A DNA stretch of 64,000 nucleotides, from positions 1,488,001-1,552,000 of the forward strand of contig NW_004457735.1 of assembly GCF_000203815.1 (NCBI RefSeq), given 5' to 3'. This stretch comes from Cavenderia fasciculata. Taxonomy: Eukaryota > Evosea > Eumycetozoa > Acytosteliales > Cavenderiaceae. The position numbers were made by a program, and so were the translations under genes. This document shows, one piece after another, positions 46,209-57,601 of this stretch. The notes under the pieces are model-generated. The model worked only from the letters and a program-made list of their open reading frames with translations. It ran no database searches and had not been told where the DNA came from. Numbering within the stretch: the stretch's first letter is position 1; the number at the start of each line of letters is the position of its first letter.

Positions 46209-46591
46209 TTTAAAAAAAATGATAACAACAATATATTAGTAAAGTGATTACCAAAATAGGTTTATATTTATACTTTTTCAATAGTTATTTAAACATACCT
46301 CAAACAACCAAACTGACAAACGAGGGGGGGTACTTGAAGAATCTAGATCTATACCTATAAATAAATAAAAAAATGACAAATAATATTTGTATTTGTATTA
46401 GTACACACACACACACACATAATGGATGTGAGTGAATAAATATCTGATAATCTATTTTTTAATCCAAATAATAATAAATAACAAATAATAAATAATAATT
46501 ATTAATTAATTTGTGAAAGTGAAGTTTGTTTGAATTATTCTTTGTGTTTATATATATATATGATGATGATGATGTTTCACATTCACACTTT
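46209..46591. other. Intergenic region with CA repeat
   Basis: Between two minus-strand genes; probably the promoter of the secreted-protein gene and the 3' flank of the transporter gene. It has an eight-G stretch near 46325 and (CA)n at about 46403-46420. No gene seen. Confidence 0.5.
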
Positions 46592-47966
46592 TTACTTTCT
46601 ATCATTTGAATCTGTTGGTTTGGAATTGAGGATTGGGGAAGAGGATGAAGGTGGTGATGAGGTGGTAGAGGTGGATGAGGATGATGAGGATGAGGTGACA
46701 GCAGCCATGGTATACCATAGACCACCAATAATGACAATGATGGAACCAAGTAATTTGGGTGTGGTAATACATTGAACCTTTCTGATTGGGTCCAAAGGAT
46801 CACAGAGAAAGATGGCAGATGTTCCAAAGACTACAATTGATTGAATGGCATAGAGAACACCAACAGTCACTGTTCCATAGGTTGACAATAATGTGAATAC
46901 ACTACTTGATCTAAATACACTTCCAAGTGACAGGATTGCAAAAAGCACAAATATGTAGAAACCAGATGACTGTGACTCTAGGATGGGTTCGATTACCCAT
47001 TCCTTGCGATTATAAAAAGTGGCAGTTCCTATATACGTCAATACACACATCACCGAATAATACCCATATCTCGATGCAAATTGAAACGGTGATACTTCAT
47101 ACTCTTTAATGACATACTCTGAAAAGATATTACTAGCTGAAAATACAAATGCCGCAAATAGTACAAATAATACACCAACAAATGATCCTATAAATAAAAT
47201 AAAATAATAAGTATAAATGATATATATCTATCTATCTTTACTAATCTATTTAATCTACACATACTAAGATTGGAATATTGATCAGTTGGAGTATCGATGG
47301 TGGTGGTTGATGGATGAGATGGTTTATAAACGCATATACATAATCCCACTACAATGGTGAGGATTGATAACCATTTACCAGTTGATAAATGTTTCTTTAG
47401 TACAAATTTGGATAATAATGCTCCAAATATAATCTTTGATGAAAAAATAACTTGAAATAACTAAAATTGATCCGATGATTATAGATAAATCATATGATGA
47501 TAGGATTGATTAATAAAAGATTATATAATATTGGTTATAGTTGTTTGTTGATAGTTAGACATACACCGCTGCCAATTGCAATTTGACCAATTGTTGTGCA
47601 AAGACTTGCAATGCAATCAAAGACTGCCAATGCAAAGTATCTAGAACGAGGTACTGATGATGCAGGTTTCCACTTTCTATGATTGTGTGATGTAGTTGGT
47701 TCACCGCTTAAATTACTTGGTATGAATCTTAACATTAAATATCCCACAAATATACAAAGGTTTGTAAACATTGTCTTTGGGTCTAGAGAGATATATATAA
47801 ATTAGTTTCTACTTATCTATCTATCTGTGTCTATTCTATCTAAGTGTATCATACCAAAATGAACATTATCATAGATCAATTGCACAGTCAATGTATTGCA
47901 GATACCAGATGCAAGAAATAGACCGCAAACTGACAATGCATGGACGATCACACTATTCTGTTTCAT
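46592..47966 (-). CDS. Drug/metabolite transporter (SLC35-like) membrane protein
   Basis: Four exons (47966-47855, 47782-47565, 47460-47265, 47187-46592) give 373 residues. About ten hydrophobic helices are seen, beginning with ALSVCGLFLASGICNTLTVQ. The block TTIGQIAIGSG|LFQVIFSSKIIFGALLSKF, with KKHLSTGKWLSILTIVVGLC after it, is the classic mid-protein signature of nucleotide-sugar/SLC35 transporters (xMxxxSKIIF-like motif, then RxLxxxQWxxxxLxxxGV). A second half repeats the fold (FVGVLFVLFAAFVFSASNIF). The tail is Ser/Thr-rich. Substrate cannot be told; Golgi or endosomal membrane is likely. Confidence 0.82.
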
Positions 47967-48298
47967 TCTTCACCTCCCATTAGACACAACACCAACAACT
48001 ATGATTTAAAAATGATACAAGTAGTACTACTTTGAGAGTTGATTGATTATGTATATCTATCTATCTATATTTACATATAAATAAAAGATTATATTGATGA
48101 TTTTTTGTGAGTGAAACAGAGAAATTAAAATACAAATTTGTCGACTTACTTTATTTCTATCTTTGTTTGTTCATTCATTGTTTATTTATTTATTTATTTA
48201 ATTAATTTATCGGTATAAGAGAATAAGAAAGAAGAGGAAGATATTCACAAATTCATAAAAAGGATCTAGATAACTTACTTGTAATATTATATATAATA
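47967..48298. promoter_or_regulatory. Divergent promoter region, transporter and SLU7
   Basis: The flanking genes start in opposite directions. AT-rich, with (ATCT)n near 48054-48068 and (TTTA)n near 48181-48201. No coding sequence supported. Confidence 0.5.
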
Positions 48299-50081
48299 AT
48301 GGCATCTTCAGCGACTGGTATGTTAAATATTATTTTTAAGAGAAAGAGAGAGAGAAGAGATAGTAGTAGGACTATTAAACTAACTATTATATCTTTGTTT
48401 AACTTATTTATATTTACCTTTAGATCATTGGAAAAAGAGAGAAGAATGGAAGAAACAAAAGGAATTGGAGGAAGCACGTAAAGAGGGTACAGCACCTGCA
48501 GAGGTAGATGAAGATGGTAAAGAGATTAATCCACACATTCCACAATATATGATGCAGGCACCTTGGTATGTGTCGACCAACAAACCATCACTCAAACATC
48601 AACGTGCATTCAACAAAAAGACAGACTATGACAAGGGATGGTATGAACGAGGTGCACAGGCAGCACCGGCATCGACAAAATACAGAAAGGGAGCGTGCAC
48701 CAACTGCGGTGCAATGACACATAAAGCAAAGGATTGCTGTGAACGACCGAGAAAGGTTGGTGCCAAGTTTTCAAACGATGACATCAAGGCCGACGAGGTT
48801 GTTCAAACATTGGACTTGGACTATGATGGTAAACGTGACCCATACAATGGATATGACCCAGACTCTTTTAAGGAAGTGGTCGATCTATATGAACGTGCCG
48901 ATGCAGCAAGAAAAAAAAAGAAATTGGAAGAGATTATGAAACAGTATGGTATGAAAGAATCAGAGGCTGCAGCCAAACAAGAAGAACTGCTCAAAGATGA
49001 AGAAGACAAGAGTTTTGATGTGGATGGTATGGATCTGCATCAACGTCTTGATCCAAAGTCAAGAACTACTATTAGAAACTTGCGTATTCGTGAGGATACT
49101 GCCAAGTACTTGTACAATCTCGATCTAGACTCTGCGTTTTACGAACCAAAGAGTAGATCGATGCGTGACAATCCTCTACCAAATGCTGGTGACATTCCGT
49201 TTGCTGGAGACAACTTTACAAGGGCGTCGGGTGACACCAAGAACTTTGGACAGATGCAAATGTTTAGTTGGGAGGCGTACGACAAGGGACAAGACGTCGA
49301 CTTGAACGCCGCTCCGTCACAAGCCGCTCTCTTGCATCTCGAGTTTCTCCAAAAGAAGGAGGCACTCAAGAACAAGGCCAAAGAAACACTCGTCAACAAG
49401 TATGGCGAGCAGACAGAGAAAGCAGACGAGGATGCAGCCGCTGCAGACCGTATTGCCCAAACCGAGGTCTACACAGAGTACTCTGCGTCGGGTAAACTCA
49501 TCAAAGGCGAGGAGAAACTTGTCAAGAGCAAGTATGAAGAGGATGTATATAGTAACAATCATAAATCAGTTTGGGGATCGTATTGGGAGAGTGGTCAATG
49601 GGGTTATCAGTGTTGTAAACAAACTATCAAACAATCTTATTGTACAGGTGAAGCTGGTCGTAAATTAAAAGATCAATCAAGATTACAATTACAACAACAA
49701 CAAACTACAAAAGATCAATCAAAGATTGAAACAACAGAAAATGATAAACAACAAGATGAAAATAATAATAATAATAATAATCAACAACAAAAATCATTAT
49801 TGGAACAAAAAGAATCAATGACAGAAAAAGAGAAAAGATCAATTGAAAAGGAAAAGAGAAAAAAAGAAAAACAAGAAGAAAAAGATAGAAAGAAACGTTT
49901 CAAAAAGGCTCTCAAGGAACAAGATGATCATGCCAAATCAAATGTTGAAACAGATGAGAGAAAACGTGGTTACAATTCATTTGCAACAGCCGATGATTAC
50001 AATGTCACTGAAGAGGATTTAGAAGCTTATAATCTTAAGCGAGTTCGTGGTGATGATCCAATGGCAAATTATAAAGAATAA
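48299..50081 (+). CDS. slu7: Pre-mRNA splicing factor SLU7
   Basis: A 19-base first exon (48299-48317, ATG GCA TCT TCA GCG ACT G) splices to 48424-50081, giving 558 residues. SLU7 acts in the second step of splicing, in 3' splice-site choice. Its marks are clear: IPQYMMQAPWYVSTNKPSLK, the CCHC zinc knuckle C98-x2-C101-x4-H106-x4-C111 (ACTNCGAMTHKAKDC), RPRKVGAKF, LDYDGKRDPYNGYDP and SRSMRDNPLPNAG, plus the late block NNHKSVWGSYWESGQWGYQC. The basic, coiled C terminus is Gln/Asn-rich. The tiny first exon is easily missed, but its frame and the DHWKKREEWKKQKELEEARK sequence after it make it firm. Confidence 0.95.
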
Positions 50082-50159
50082 ATAAACCTTTTAAATTATT
50101 ATCACAAATTATTATATAAATATATTTACAATTTTTTTAATTAACCTTTTGTTTGTTTT

Positions 50160-51752
50160 TTAAATTTCTGTAATCTTTTGTTGTTGTTGTTGATCACCTT
50201 TTGGAACAAAGATATTTGCCAATTTAGTTCCAAATTCTATAATACCTTTAACACCTTCTAAATTGGCCAATACACATACAACTACTCCATATTTTGGAAC
50301 GACTACAATGATTGATGATCCTCCTACTGCTGCCCCAGTATGATAGATTATTTTGTTGTCCAATGTATCTGTTACTCGACGAGTAGAAGTATTGTCAATT
50401 GGATTGATATCACCTACAATCTGTCTATTTTTAATTTGATGGTTGGGTTTAACAGACCATCCAATTGCATAGTCTGTTGGTTTACCGTTATTTGTTTGTT
50501 GTGTGTGAAAGATAATATCGAGTGTGCTACGTTTTAAAAGTTGTCCACTTATAATGTAGGTACCGAATCGACATATATCTTGAGATGTAGAGAGGATACC
50601 ACCACCTGCATACTTGTATGAATTGTTGGCCAACTCTGCATTGACCAATTGAGGGTTGACAGAGACACCAGTGGAAGAGTATCGGTTGTTTGTGTTTTTG
50701 CCACCGGTCAGTGCGTATTGACGTGACCTGTTTGAAATGATCGTGTTGTGTTGGTCGGCGTACGTGTCGTACATTCCACATCGTTGAAAGACACGGTTCT
50801 TCATAAAACTGATAAAGTCAGTCTTGGCAGCACGCTCTATGATCGTGCCGATCAGTGTGTATCCAAATGTACTATAATTGTACGTTTGTCCAGGTGCACT
50901 CTTGTCGGCATCAATCCACGGATCAGACACAAAGATGGCGAGTGGAGGTGGCAGCTTGTCCGGGTTATCCCGTACCGCGTCCGACACGTATTGTTGTACA
51001 CTGAATATCTCGGTTGTCGCACCGCGACGGTAGTGACGAATACCGCCAATATGCGACGCGACCTGTCGCACAGTAGGTGCGGTCTCTGGATACGCAGGAT
51101 TGATTGGAAACTCGGGCACGTACGTCTGCACCGTCGCGTCGACGTCCAACTTGCCGTCTTCGATCAGCAACCCGACAGCTGCCGACGTCAACGCCTTGGA
51201 GATGCTAGCAATCCTCATCTTGGTGTCTGGTGTCACGGGAATAGCATTCTCGACATCAGCATATCCAAACCCAGCCTTAAAGACCGTATCTCCCCGCACC
51301 ATGGCACACACACTTACACCTGGGATCAATTGTTGTGACATCCAAGAGACCACCTCTCTCGATGCTATATCCCTCTGTTCCTCTGCATTGAGTGTTGTCG
51401 ATGCACCGGGTACATAACTATCTTGTTTCCAAAGAGGTGTTTGTTCTCTTTCCTCCTCCTCTGACGATGAAGGGTTCATCAAATCAGGTTGAGACTTTAC
51501 TTCACAAAGTAATACATTATTTGCTTTGGTATTTCTAATGTTGAATAATATGTTTCCCAATATTCCCATCTTTTCTTTCTTTTGATTTGTTTCATTATTA
51601 TTATTATTATTATTACTATTATTATTAATCTGATTGATGGAACCAACACTACTACTACTATTATATTGATAGATACAACCTGTAGCTATAGCAGACCCAA
51701 GTAATATCTTTCTAGTCTTTTTGCTAAATAGCAAGTTCTTTAATCCACTCAT
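50160..51752 (-). CDS. lactb: LACTB-like serine beta-lactamase-related protein
   Basis: Single exon, 530 residues. The N terminus (SKKTRKILLGSAIATGCIYQ) has a basic stretch and a hydrophobic segment as in mitochondrial LACTB, then an Asn run. The class C beta-lactamase-like fold has the catalytic S-x-x-K at Ser183-Lys186 (MRIASISKALTSAA), a YxN-position motif in YNYSTFGYTLIG, as in LACTB (human FVYSTFGYTLL), and the third motif HTGAAVGGSS. LACTB is a filament-forming mitochondrial intermembrane-space peptidase-like protein. Acts on peptides by inference; no antibiotic link is implied. Confidence 0.88.
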   Translation of the reverse strand: MSGLKNLLFSKKTRKILLGSAIATGCIYQYNSSSSVGSINQINNNSNNNNNNNETNQKKEKMGILGNILFNIRNTKANNVLLCEVKSQPDLMNPSSSEEEEREQTPLWKQDSYVPGASTTLNAEEQRDIASREVVSWMSQQLIPGVSVCAMVRGDTVFKAGFGYADVENAIPVTPDTKMRIASISKALTSAAVGLLIEDGKLDVDATVQTYVPEFPINPAYPETAPTVRQVASHIGGIRHYRRGATTEIFSVQQYVSDAVRDNPDKLPPPLAIFVSDPWIDADKSAPGQTYNYSTFGYTLIGTIIERAAKTDFISFMKNRVFQRCGMYDTYADQHNTIISNRSRQYALTGGKNTNNRYSSTGVSVNPQLVNAELANNSYKYAGGGILSTSQDICRFGTYIISGQLLKRSTLDIIFHTQQTNNGKPTDYAIGWSVKPNHQIKNRQIVGDINPIDNTSTRRVTDTLDNKIIYHTGAAVGGSSIIVVVPKYGVVVCVLANLEGVKGIIEFGTKLANIFVPKGDQQQQQKITEI

Positions 51753-52081
51753 TATCTATTTATCTCTATTTATCTCTATTTATCTATGTATGAGTGTAGG
51801 ATAGAGTAGAGTAAAACATATTCAATATTGTGAAGAAGAATTAAATAATTAAAAGTCAGATGAATGAACTTAAGGTGACGACACTATTAGTGGGTGTGAA
51901 GGAATATACAGGTAAAGTTTAAAGTTCCTTTTGGTTTTCAAAAAAATCAAGAAAAGGTGTGATTGGGGGAAAAGAGTCGATTCCTCAATCATTGACACAC
52001 CCATCATTCACTTCATTTCATCAAACTAATCATCATCATTCAGAGGAGAGAGATAGAGATATCGAGTAGAGAGTAGAAGAG
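51753..52081. promoter_or_regulatory. Divergent promoter region, LACTB-like gene and MIOS
   Basis: 329 bases between two outward-facing starts. CTCATT/CATCATT runs near 52000-52040 and a purine run just before the MIOS ATG. Nothing else seen. Confidence 0.5.
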
Positions 52082-55000
52082 ATGTTGAGCGGATCCTCAC
52101 AATCAGTCAGTCGAAAGAGAATTGTGTTATGGAGTCCTCACCAAACCAATCAATTTGTAGTTGGTGCTTCTGATATGAGACTCTATGAATTTAGAAACAA
52201 TAATAATAATAATATAAATAGTAATAGTAATACTTTATTGAATAATGTTAGTGGTAATAGTATCAATAACAAGTTGTTTAATAGCGCAAATAGTTTAAAG
52301 AATGGTGGAGGTGGTGGTAGTGGTGGTGGAGGAGGTATAGGATCAAACTTGAATACAAGTAGTAACAATAATAATAGTTATTATAGTCACCAACAAATAC
52401 AAAATAATACTGCAAATAATAATATAGCATTTGATATTCAGTATCCTCCTGATGGTATGTATAATACAATACAATCATTGATTGATCAGACTGATATGAG
52501 TACTTATATTTGTTTGTTTGTTTCTATCAATCTATATATAGATTGGATACCAGAAGATAGAAAATCAATAGAATTAAAGAGTGTAAATGTAGATGTTCAA
52601 TATCTAAAGTGTATGACATGGTCACCAGACGTTTCCGATGTCAATCTATTGGCATGTGGTTTGGTGAATGGTAGAACTGTTTTGACTAGTTTCTCATCGG
52701 TCAATAGAATCGTAAAAGAGTTTGTTCCAAAACATACAAGACCATGTAACAGTATTGCATGGAACCCATTCAACCGTTCACATATTGCTGTTGGTTTGGA
52801 TAAAGTTCGTGGTGATAATTCAACTTTGGTATGGGATATTAATTATCTTAGTAAACCAAAACAATCCTCAACGTCATCATCATCATTTTTCCAACAACAA
52901 CAACAACAATTAAATAATTATTCATCTCAAATTGATGCTCCTCATTCAATGTAAGTTCAAAACAAAAAGAAAAAGAAAAAAAAAGAATGAGTGTATATTA
53001 ATATTTGTATTTGTATTTGTTTGTTTGTTTGTTTAGACAACAAGTTTCAGAGAATGGATTTAGTACAGCACCATTAGAACCACCAGAGACTATTAATCAA
53101 CCGGTGTCAGAGTTTACATTGTCAGAGGCGACTTTGGCATTGGCTTGGATTCCAAACAACCCATTCTGTTTGATCATTGGTACGAGCAGCAAATGGCTAC
53201 GTATCTATGATACTAGAGATACAAACACTTCACATTCTGTTGCTGCACATGCCAAGTCGGTTTGTGGTGTTGCAATAGATCCGTTTGATAACAATCGCAT
53301 TGCCACTATGAGCGAGGACAATGTCGTCAAGATTTGGGATATGCGTCGATTTGACGACCCAGTATTTTCCATCAACACCAACTACAAATCTGTTTCACAA
53401 ATGGAATGGTGTCCCACCCGATCGGGTATTCTCGCAACCAGTGGTCGTGAAAAGAATACCATCAAACTTTGGGACATTAAATCTTCTAGTTATCTTCCAT
53501 CAATCATTCCAGATTATACAAAATCTCCACGTACTGATCGTAAATCAAATATTAATGATCAATCTTCTCATTCAACTTCAAAACCTTCAAAGAGTAAGAG
53601 ACACACATTTAGTAGTAGTAGAAAGAACAACCTTTTCATATATATTTAGTTATTAACAATTATTTTATTTTTTTAGTTCATATATCATCAGAAGTAATTT
53701 CATCATTCTCTTGGCATCCAACAAATGAATGTAGAATGTTGACAGTTTCATATACAGGTATTGTAGAGGTGATTAGTTTGAATGAAAGTATACCAGTATC
53801 ATGGTCACCACAAGGATCATTATGTTTTTCATTTGGTAAACATTGTATTGAAGGTCCAAACAAGGGTACCTCTTTGGAACCACCCACCAGTGTTTTGGAG
53901 CGACTCAACAATGATGGAAGATATCGTAAAGATATCTCTCAATTGATGAGAGAACGAGCTATTCTAGGTTACTCGGCCATTGTAGAAGATAATGTAAATC
54001 TATCGCAATCATTTGCAGAAAAGGATATCAACTTTTTATGGAGTTGGATTCAAAAAATACCAAATAATCTTCAATTATTTAGAAAAAAACCAACAAAACC
54101 TGAAGATGTATCAAAAGAACATGATTATGTTGGTATTCAACATATTTTAAATGAAATTCAATCTTGTAAGAAAGAAAATAGAAAAAAAAAAGAAAATAGA
54201 GAAAAGAAAAGAATCAAAAGTATTTATTTATTTATTTATTTATTTTTATTAATTTATTTTTTGTAGATTTAGTATCAAATTCAATTGAAACACAAAATGG
54301 ATTCCAAATTTATAAATCTGGACAAAGATCACTTTGTATGTTGATTTGTGGATGGGGATTTACACCAAATCAACCTTTGGAGTTTTTATTGGCTCGATTG
54401 GAAAAGGGTGGTGAATTTGAAAGAGCTACAGCATTGGCAGTATTCCATCTCGATATTAAACGTGCCATTTCTATTCTATACAATGGATGTTTAATGTTGA
54501 ATTCACAGCAACAACAAGTATCTAGTAATTTATTAAAATCACAACAACAACCACCATTCAACAATGCCATCTATCTTCAACAACAACAGTTTTTCAATTC
54601 ACTCAAGGAGAGAGAAAACCAACTCAGAGTATTGTCGATTGCGCTGGCTGGATTTGGTGATGGTGGATCGGGTGTCAGTCAGATTTGGAGGGATACTTGC
54701 AAGATGACCGCACGTAGTTTTAGTAATGCCTATCTCAGACTGTGTCTAGAGTTCCTCTCGACCAACATGTCAAGTGTCGAGTCTGTTAGAGAGTTGATTG
54801 CAACGTTGAACGAGTCGGGTGTGTCACTCGTAGACAAGATTCCATTGGCGTGTCGTTACTTTGAGCAGTCTGACTTGTTGGCATTTGTCGATCGCCAGAC
54901 CAACGCCTGTGTCGAGCAGGGTGACCTGATGGGCATCGTGTTGACGGGTCTCACACCAAAGGGTATCGACTTGTTACAACACTATGTCGATCGAACAAGC

Positions 55001-55537
55001 GATATCCAGACGGCAGCACTTGCCACCAGTCTCTTGGTACCCAAGATCTTCCGTGACAAGCGTGCCAAGAACTGGCTGCAGATCTACAGCGACCTGTTGG
55101 ACAATTGGCAATGCTGGCACCAACGTGCAGACCTCGACATCCAGCTCACTAGCGAGACACCCCCCTCGCAGATATTTGCACGTTGCGGGTACTGCCAAAA
55201 CTCATTCTCTTTCGAGTCGGTCACGAGTGGCTCGATGGTCGGCAGAAACGCCAAAATCAACGCGCGTGCCAAGGTACCGTGCTGTCCGCACTGCAAGCAA
55301 CAGTTGCCGCGTTGTTGTCTTTGCATGATCCAGATGAACTGCATGGTGCCAAGCATGGACTTTAAACAATCCAACAAACAACAAGAATGGACAGAGGGTG
55401 CAGAATCTTTTGACGAGTGGTTTACCTGGTGCCAAACCTGTCGCCACGGTGGTCATGCCACCCATCTTTCAGATTGGTTCAAAGATCATATCGAGTGTCC
55501 GGTCACTGATTGCAATTGTAAATGTTCTTCAATTTAA
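52082..55537 (+). CDS. mios: GATOR2 complex subunit MIOS (Mio)
   Basis: Four exons (52082-52950, 53037-53593, 53677-54165, 54267-55537) give 1061 residues. MIOS is part of GATOR2, which relays amino-acid signals to TORC1 at the lysosome. The N-terminal WD40 propeller shows LWSPHQTNQFVVGASDMRLY, EFVPKHTRPCNSIAWNPFN, VGLDKVRGDNSTLVWDI and EWCPTRSGILATSGREK, all close to human MIOS. The middle helical region has GEFERATALAVFHLDIKRAI and GIVLTGLTPKGIDLLQHYVD. The end is a zinc-ribbon/RING module (YCQNSF...CCPHCKQQLPRCCLCMIQM...WCQTCRHGGHATHLSDWF). Asn/Gly-rich inserts in the propeller are amoeba-specific. The first intron falls inside the propeller. Confidence 0.93.
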
Positions 55538-55678
55538 ATAATAATTTATCAAAAAATATAAGAATGAATAAATCCAACAATTATCATTTATTTAAATCGG
55601 TCTTGCATCCTACAATGGATTCCCACTCGAAGAACATTTCATATTATAAAACTTTGGAACCTGGTGGGCCAGTACTAT

Positions 55679-57274
55679 TTATTTTTTTAACTTTAATAAT
55701 CGGACAGTCTCTGTCATCACTCGGAGCTTCTCTTCCATCTCTCGTAACTTCTCATCCTTCTCATAGTTAATTCCGATTGTGGTGTGCTCGTGAATTAGAA
55801 TGTCCAAAAATGCCAGGATAACACCAGTTTTTCCGATTTGAGGTTCAGCATCTAAAACAATGATATGTTTGAGAAGAGAATCATACTGTTTATCATTTGC
55901 CTGAGGGTGTTTGGGCCCAGGTTTATTTGAAGCTTTCATGAGTAGATGGGTTGTTGTGAAACCCAACTCTTCAAAAGTTAAATCTGGGCGATCTCCCAAA
56001 GAAAGAAAAACTGTTGCTGGATTACCAATGTCCTTGTGTCCAGCACATCTTCCAACATCCTGAATAAAGGTCGCCTCTGAGGTATGAATCTTTGAATAGG
56101 GTCCTTTGTATCGAGCACGAAGATCGAATGTTTTGCAGGTATCTGGTATTCTCTCTCCAATTCCAACCATTTTGTTTAGAATAATCAGACATGGAAGTCC
56201 CTTTAGATCCCCAACACATTTTACCATTCGACCTTTTTTGTTGAGATAATTTCTAGCTTTGTCGGATAGTTGTTCCATGATATCGGGGGACGATTCGTAA
56301 AGGGCAATGACTTCGAATGGAACCCATTTTTTGTAGTCTTCATTCTCCCTGATGGAATTGTTGAGTTGCTTGATGATTTCATTATTGGATAGTCTAACGA
56401 CAGCGATGGGTGAATCGTCAGTTTGAGGATAGTCGACGCCGAAATTTGTTTGGCAATCACAGAGTAAAGAGAAGAGAATCTCTCGCGTCTTGCCCATAGG
56501 AGTCCTCTTGTTGGCATACTTGAAATAGGGTTCCAGGACTTGGATGTACTCGTTTTTTATCACTTCGCTTCTTTCTATGGATTTTCCGAGGATGGCTTTG
56601 GAGGAGTGGTACTTTAGGTTCTCCACTGCAACATAGGATGGGCATTTGAAGGGTTCTTCTTTTTTAAGTTCTTTCCAATCGACATGACGTTTTTCCAATT
56701 CGGTTGTCAAAGTGATAACTTCGATGGTTGCAGAAACCAACAATACCATTACCTTTTGGTCTTTCCACTCTTCCTTGGTCTTTTTTATGAGTTTTATAAG
56801 AAGGTTGCTCTTTTTCCCATCCTTACTCGCTCCCCAATGTGCCTCGTCGATGACCAACAAATGAAAAGCATCCGTCTGATTAAACCAAATATCGGTCTTT
56901 TTACTGTCTTCAATATCGATGTTATTGAGCACTCTTGAGGAATGATCTAAATATTGCTTCTTCTTATGTGTCCAATCGTAGTACTTAAAGAATGATTTTA
57001 CATCCTTTGTCGTTTGTTTTTTGAGACTGACAAACGAAGGCCCTATGAAAAGGAAATTAATCTTTGGAAATATATCATTAGCACCAATGATATTATTCTC
57101 GATTGCCACTGATTGAATTTTTTTGGCAATGTTGTATTGTGTATTGTAGATGGCGAGGCCTTGAGAATCCACGAAAATGCCACTGTTGTTTAAATAGGGA
57201 TATGTTGTTGATGTTGTTGATGTTGTTGATGTTGCTGTTGTTGCTGTCGATTTTGTTATTGGTGGGGGGTCCAT
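55679..57274 (-). CDS. SF2 helicase-like protein with C-terminal P-loop-like motif
   Basis: Read from ATG 57274 (the frame also runs upstream without an ATG) this is 531 residues, single exon. Motif II is VIDEAHWGA (Asp143-His146) and motif III VSATIEV (181-183). A later NKMVGIGERIPDTCKTFDLR and FIQDVGRCAGH (about 404-412) fits motifs V and VI of a second RecA-like domain. No P-loop lies before motif II, where it belongs. Instead DAEPQIGKTGVILAFL (P-loop-like, about 475-490) comes near the C terminus, followed by a coiled coil. So it is either circularly permuted, or one unit of a longer array. Few homopeptide runs and no introns set it apart from neighbours. Function unknown; origin from a mobile or viral source is possible but not shown. 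Confidence 0.6.
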   Translation of the reverse strand: MDPPPITKSTATTATSTTSTTSTTYPYLNNSGIFVDSQGLAIYNTQYNIAKKIQSVAIENNIIGANDIFPKINFLFIGPSFVSLKKQTTKDVKSFFKYYDWTHKKKQYLDHSSRVLNNIDIEDSKKTDIWFNQTDAFHLLVIDEAHWGASKDGKKSNLLIKLIKKTKEEWKDQKVMVLLVSATIEVITLTTELEKRHVDWKELKKEEPFKCPSYVAVENLKYHSSKAILGKSIERSEVIKNEYIQVLEPYFKYANKRTPMGKTREILFSLLCDCQTNFGVDYPQTDDSPIAVVRLSNNEIIKQLNNSIRENEDYKKWVPFEVIALYESSPDIMEQLSDKARNYLNKKGRMVKCVGDLKGLPCLIILNKMVGIGERIPDTCKTFDLRARYKGPYSKIHTSEATFIQDVGRCAGHKDIGNPATVFLSLGDRPDLTFEELGFTTTHLLMKASNKPGPKHPQANDKQYDSLLKHIIVLDAEPQIGKTGVILAFLDILIHEHTTIGINYEKDEKLREMEEKLRVMTETVRLLKLKK

Positions 57275-57601
57275 GTCTAACTTGGGGGTGCACTGATGAA
57301 CAAATGATATATGGATCACAAAAAAAAAAGATATGCTGGTGGTTCAAAAAAAAATAACAACAAAAAAATTAAAAAAAAATTGGGCAACCAACATATCTAT
57401 TTGCTTTGACTATTCTTCTACGGAGAAGTATCGGAAATGATCAAACACCGTCTTTAGCATCTGTTCAACTATACAAAGAGTGTTAAAAGGGTAGATTGAA
57501 AAGCTTGACAAGATGGAGGAAGCTTGGGAAGAAAAAATTAGCCACCTCAAAAAGATTCATTTAAATTTACATAGAAGAGATGATAATAATGAAAGTGACA
57601 G
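57275..57601. promoter_or_regulatory. Shared spacer between the helicase-like and nuclease-like genes
   Basis: The two genes run outward from here. A ten-A run lies at 57320-57329 and more A tracts follow to 57385. An ATG at 57513 opens a 29-codon frame (MEEAWEEKISHLKKIHLNLH) that may be the first exon of the nuclease-like gene, but its frame does not run straight into 57602, and the joining splice is not clear. Confidence 0.45.

Noticed and set aside
46986-46996. GGTTCGATTAC, a tRNA B-box-like sequence
   Set aside because: It lies inside exon 4 of the transporter gene on the other strand, no A box or cloverleaf is around it, and the coding frame explains it.
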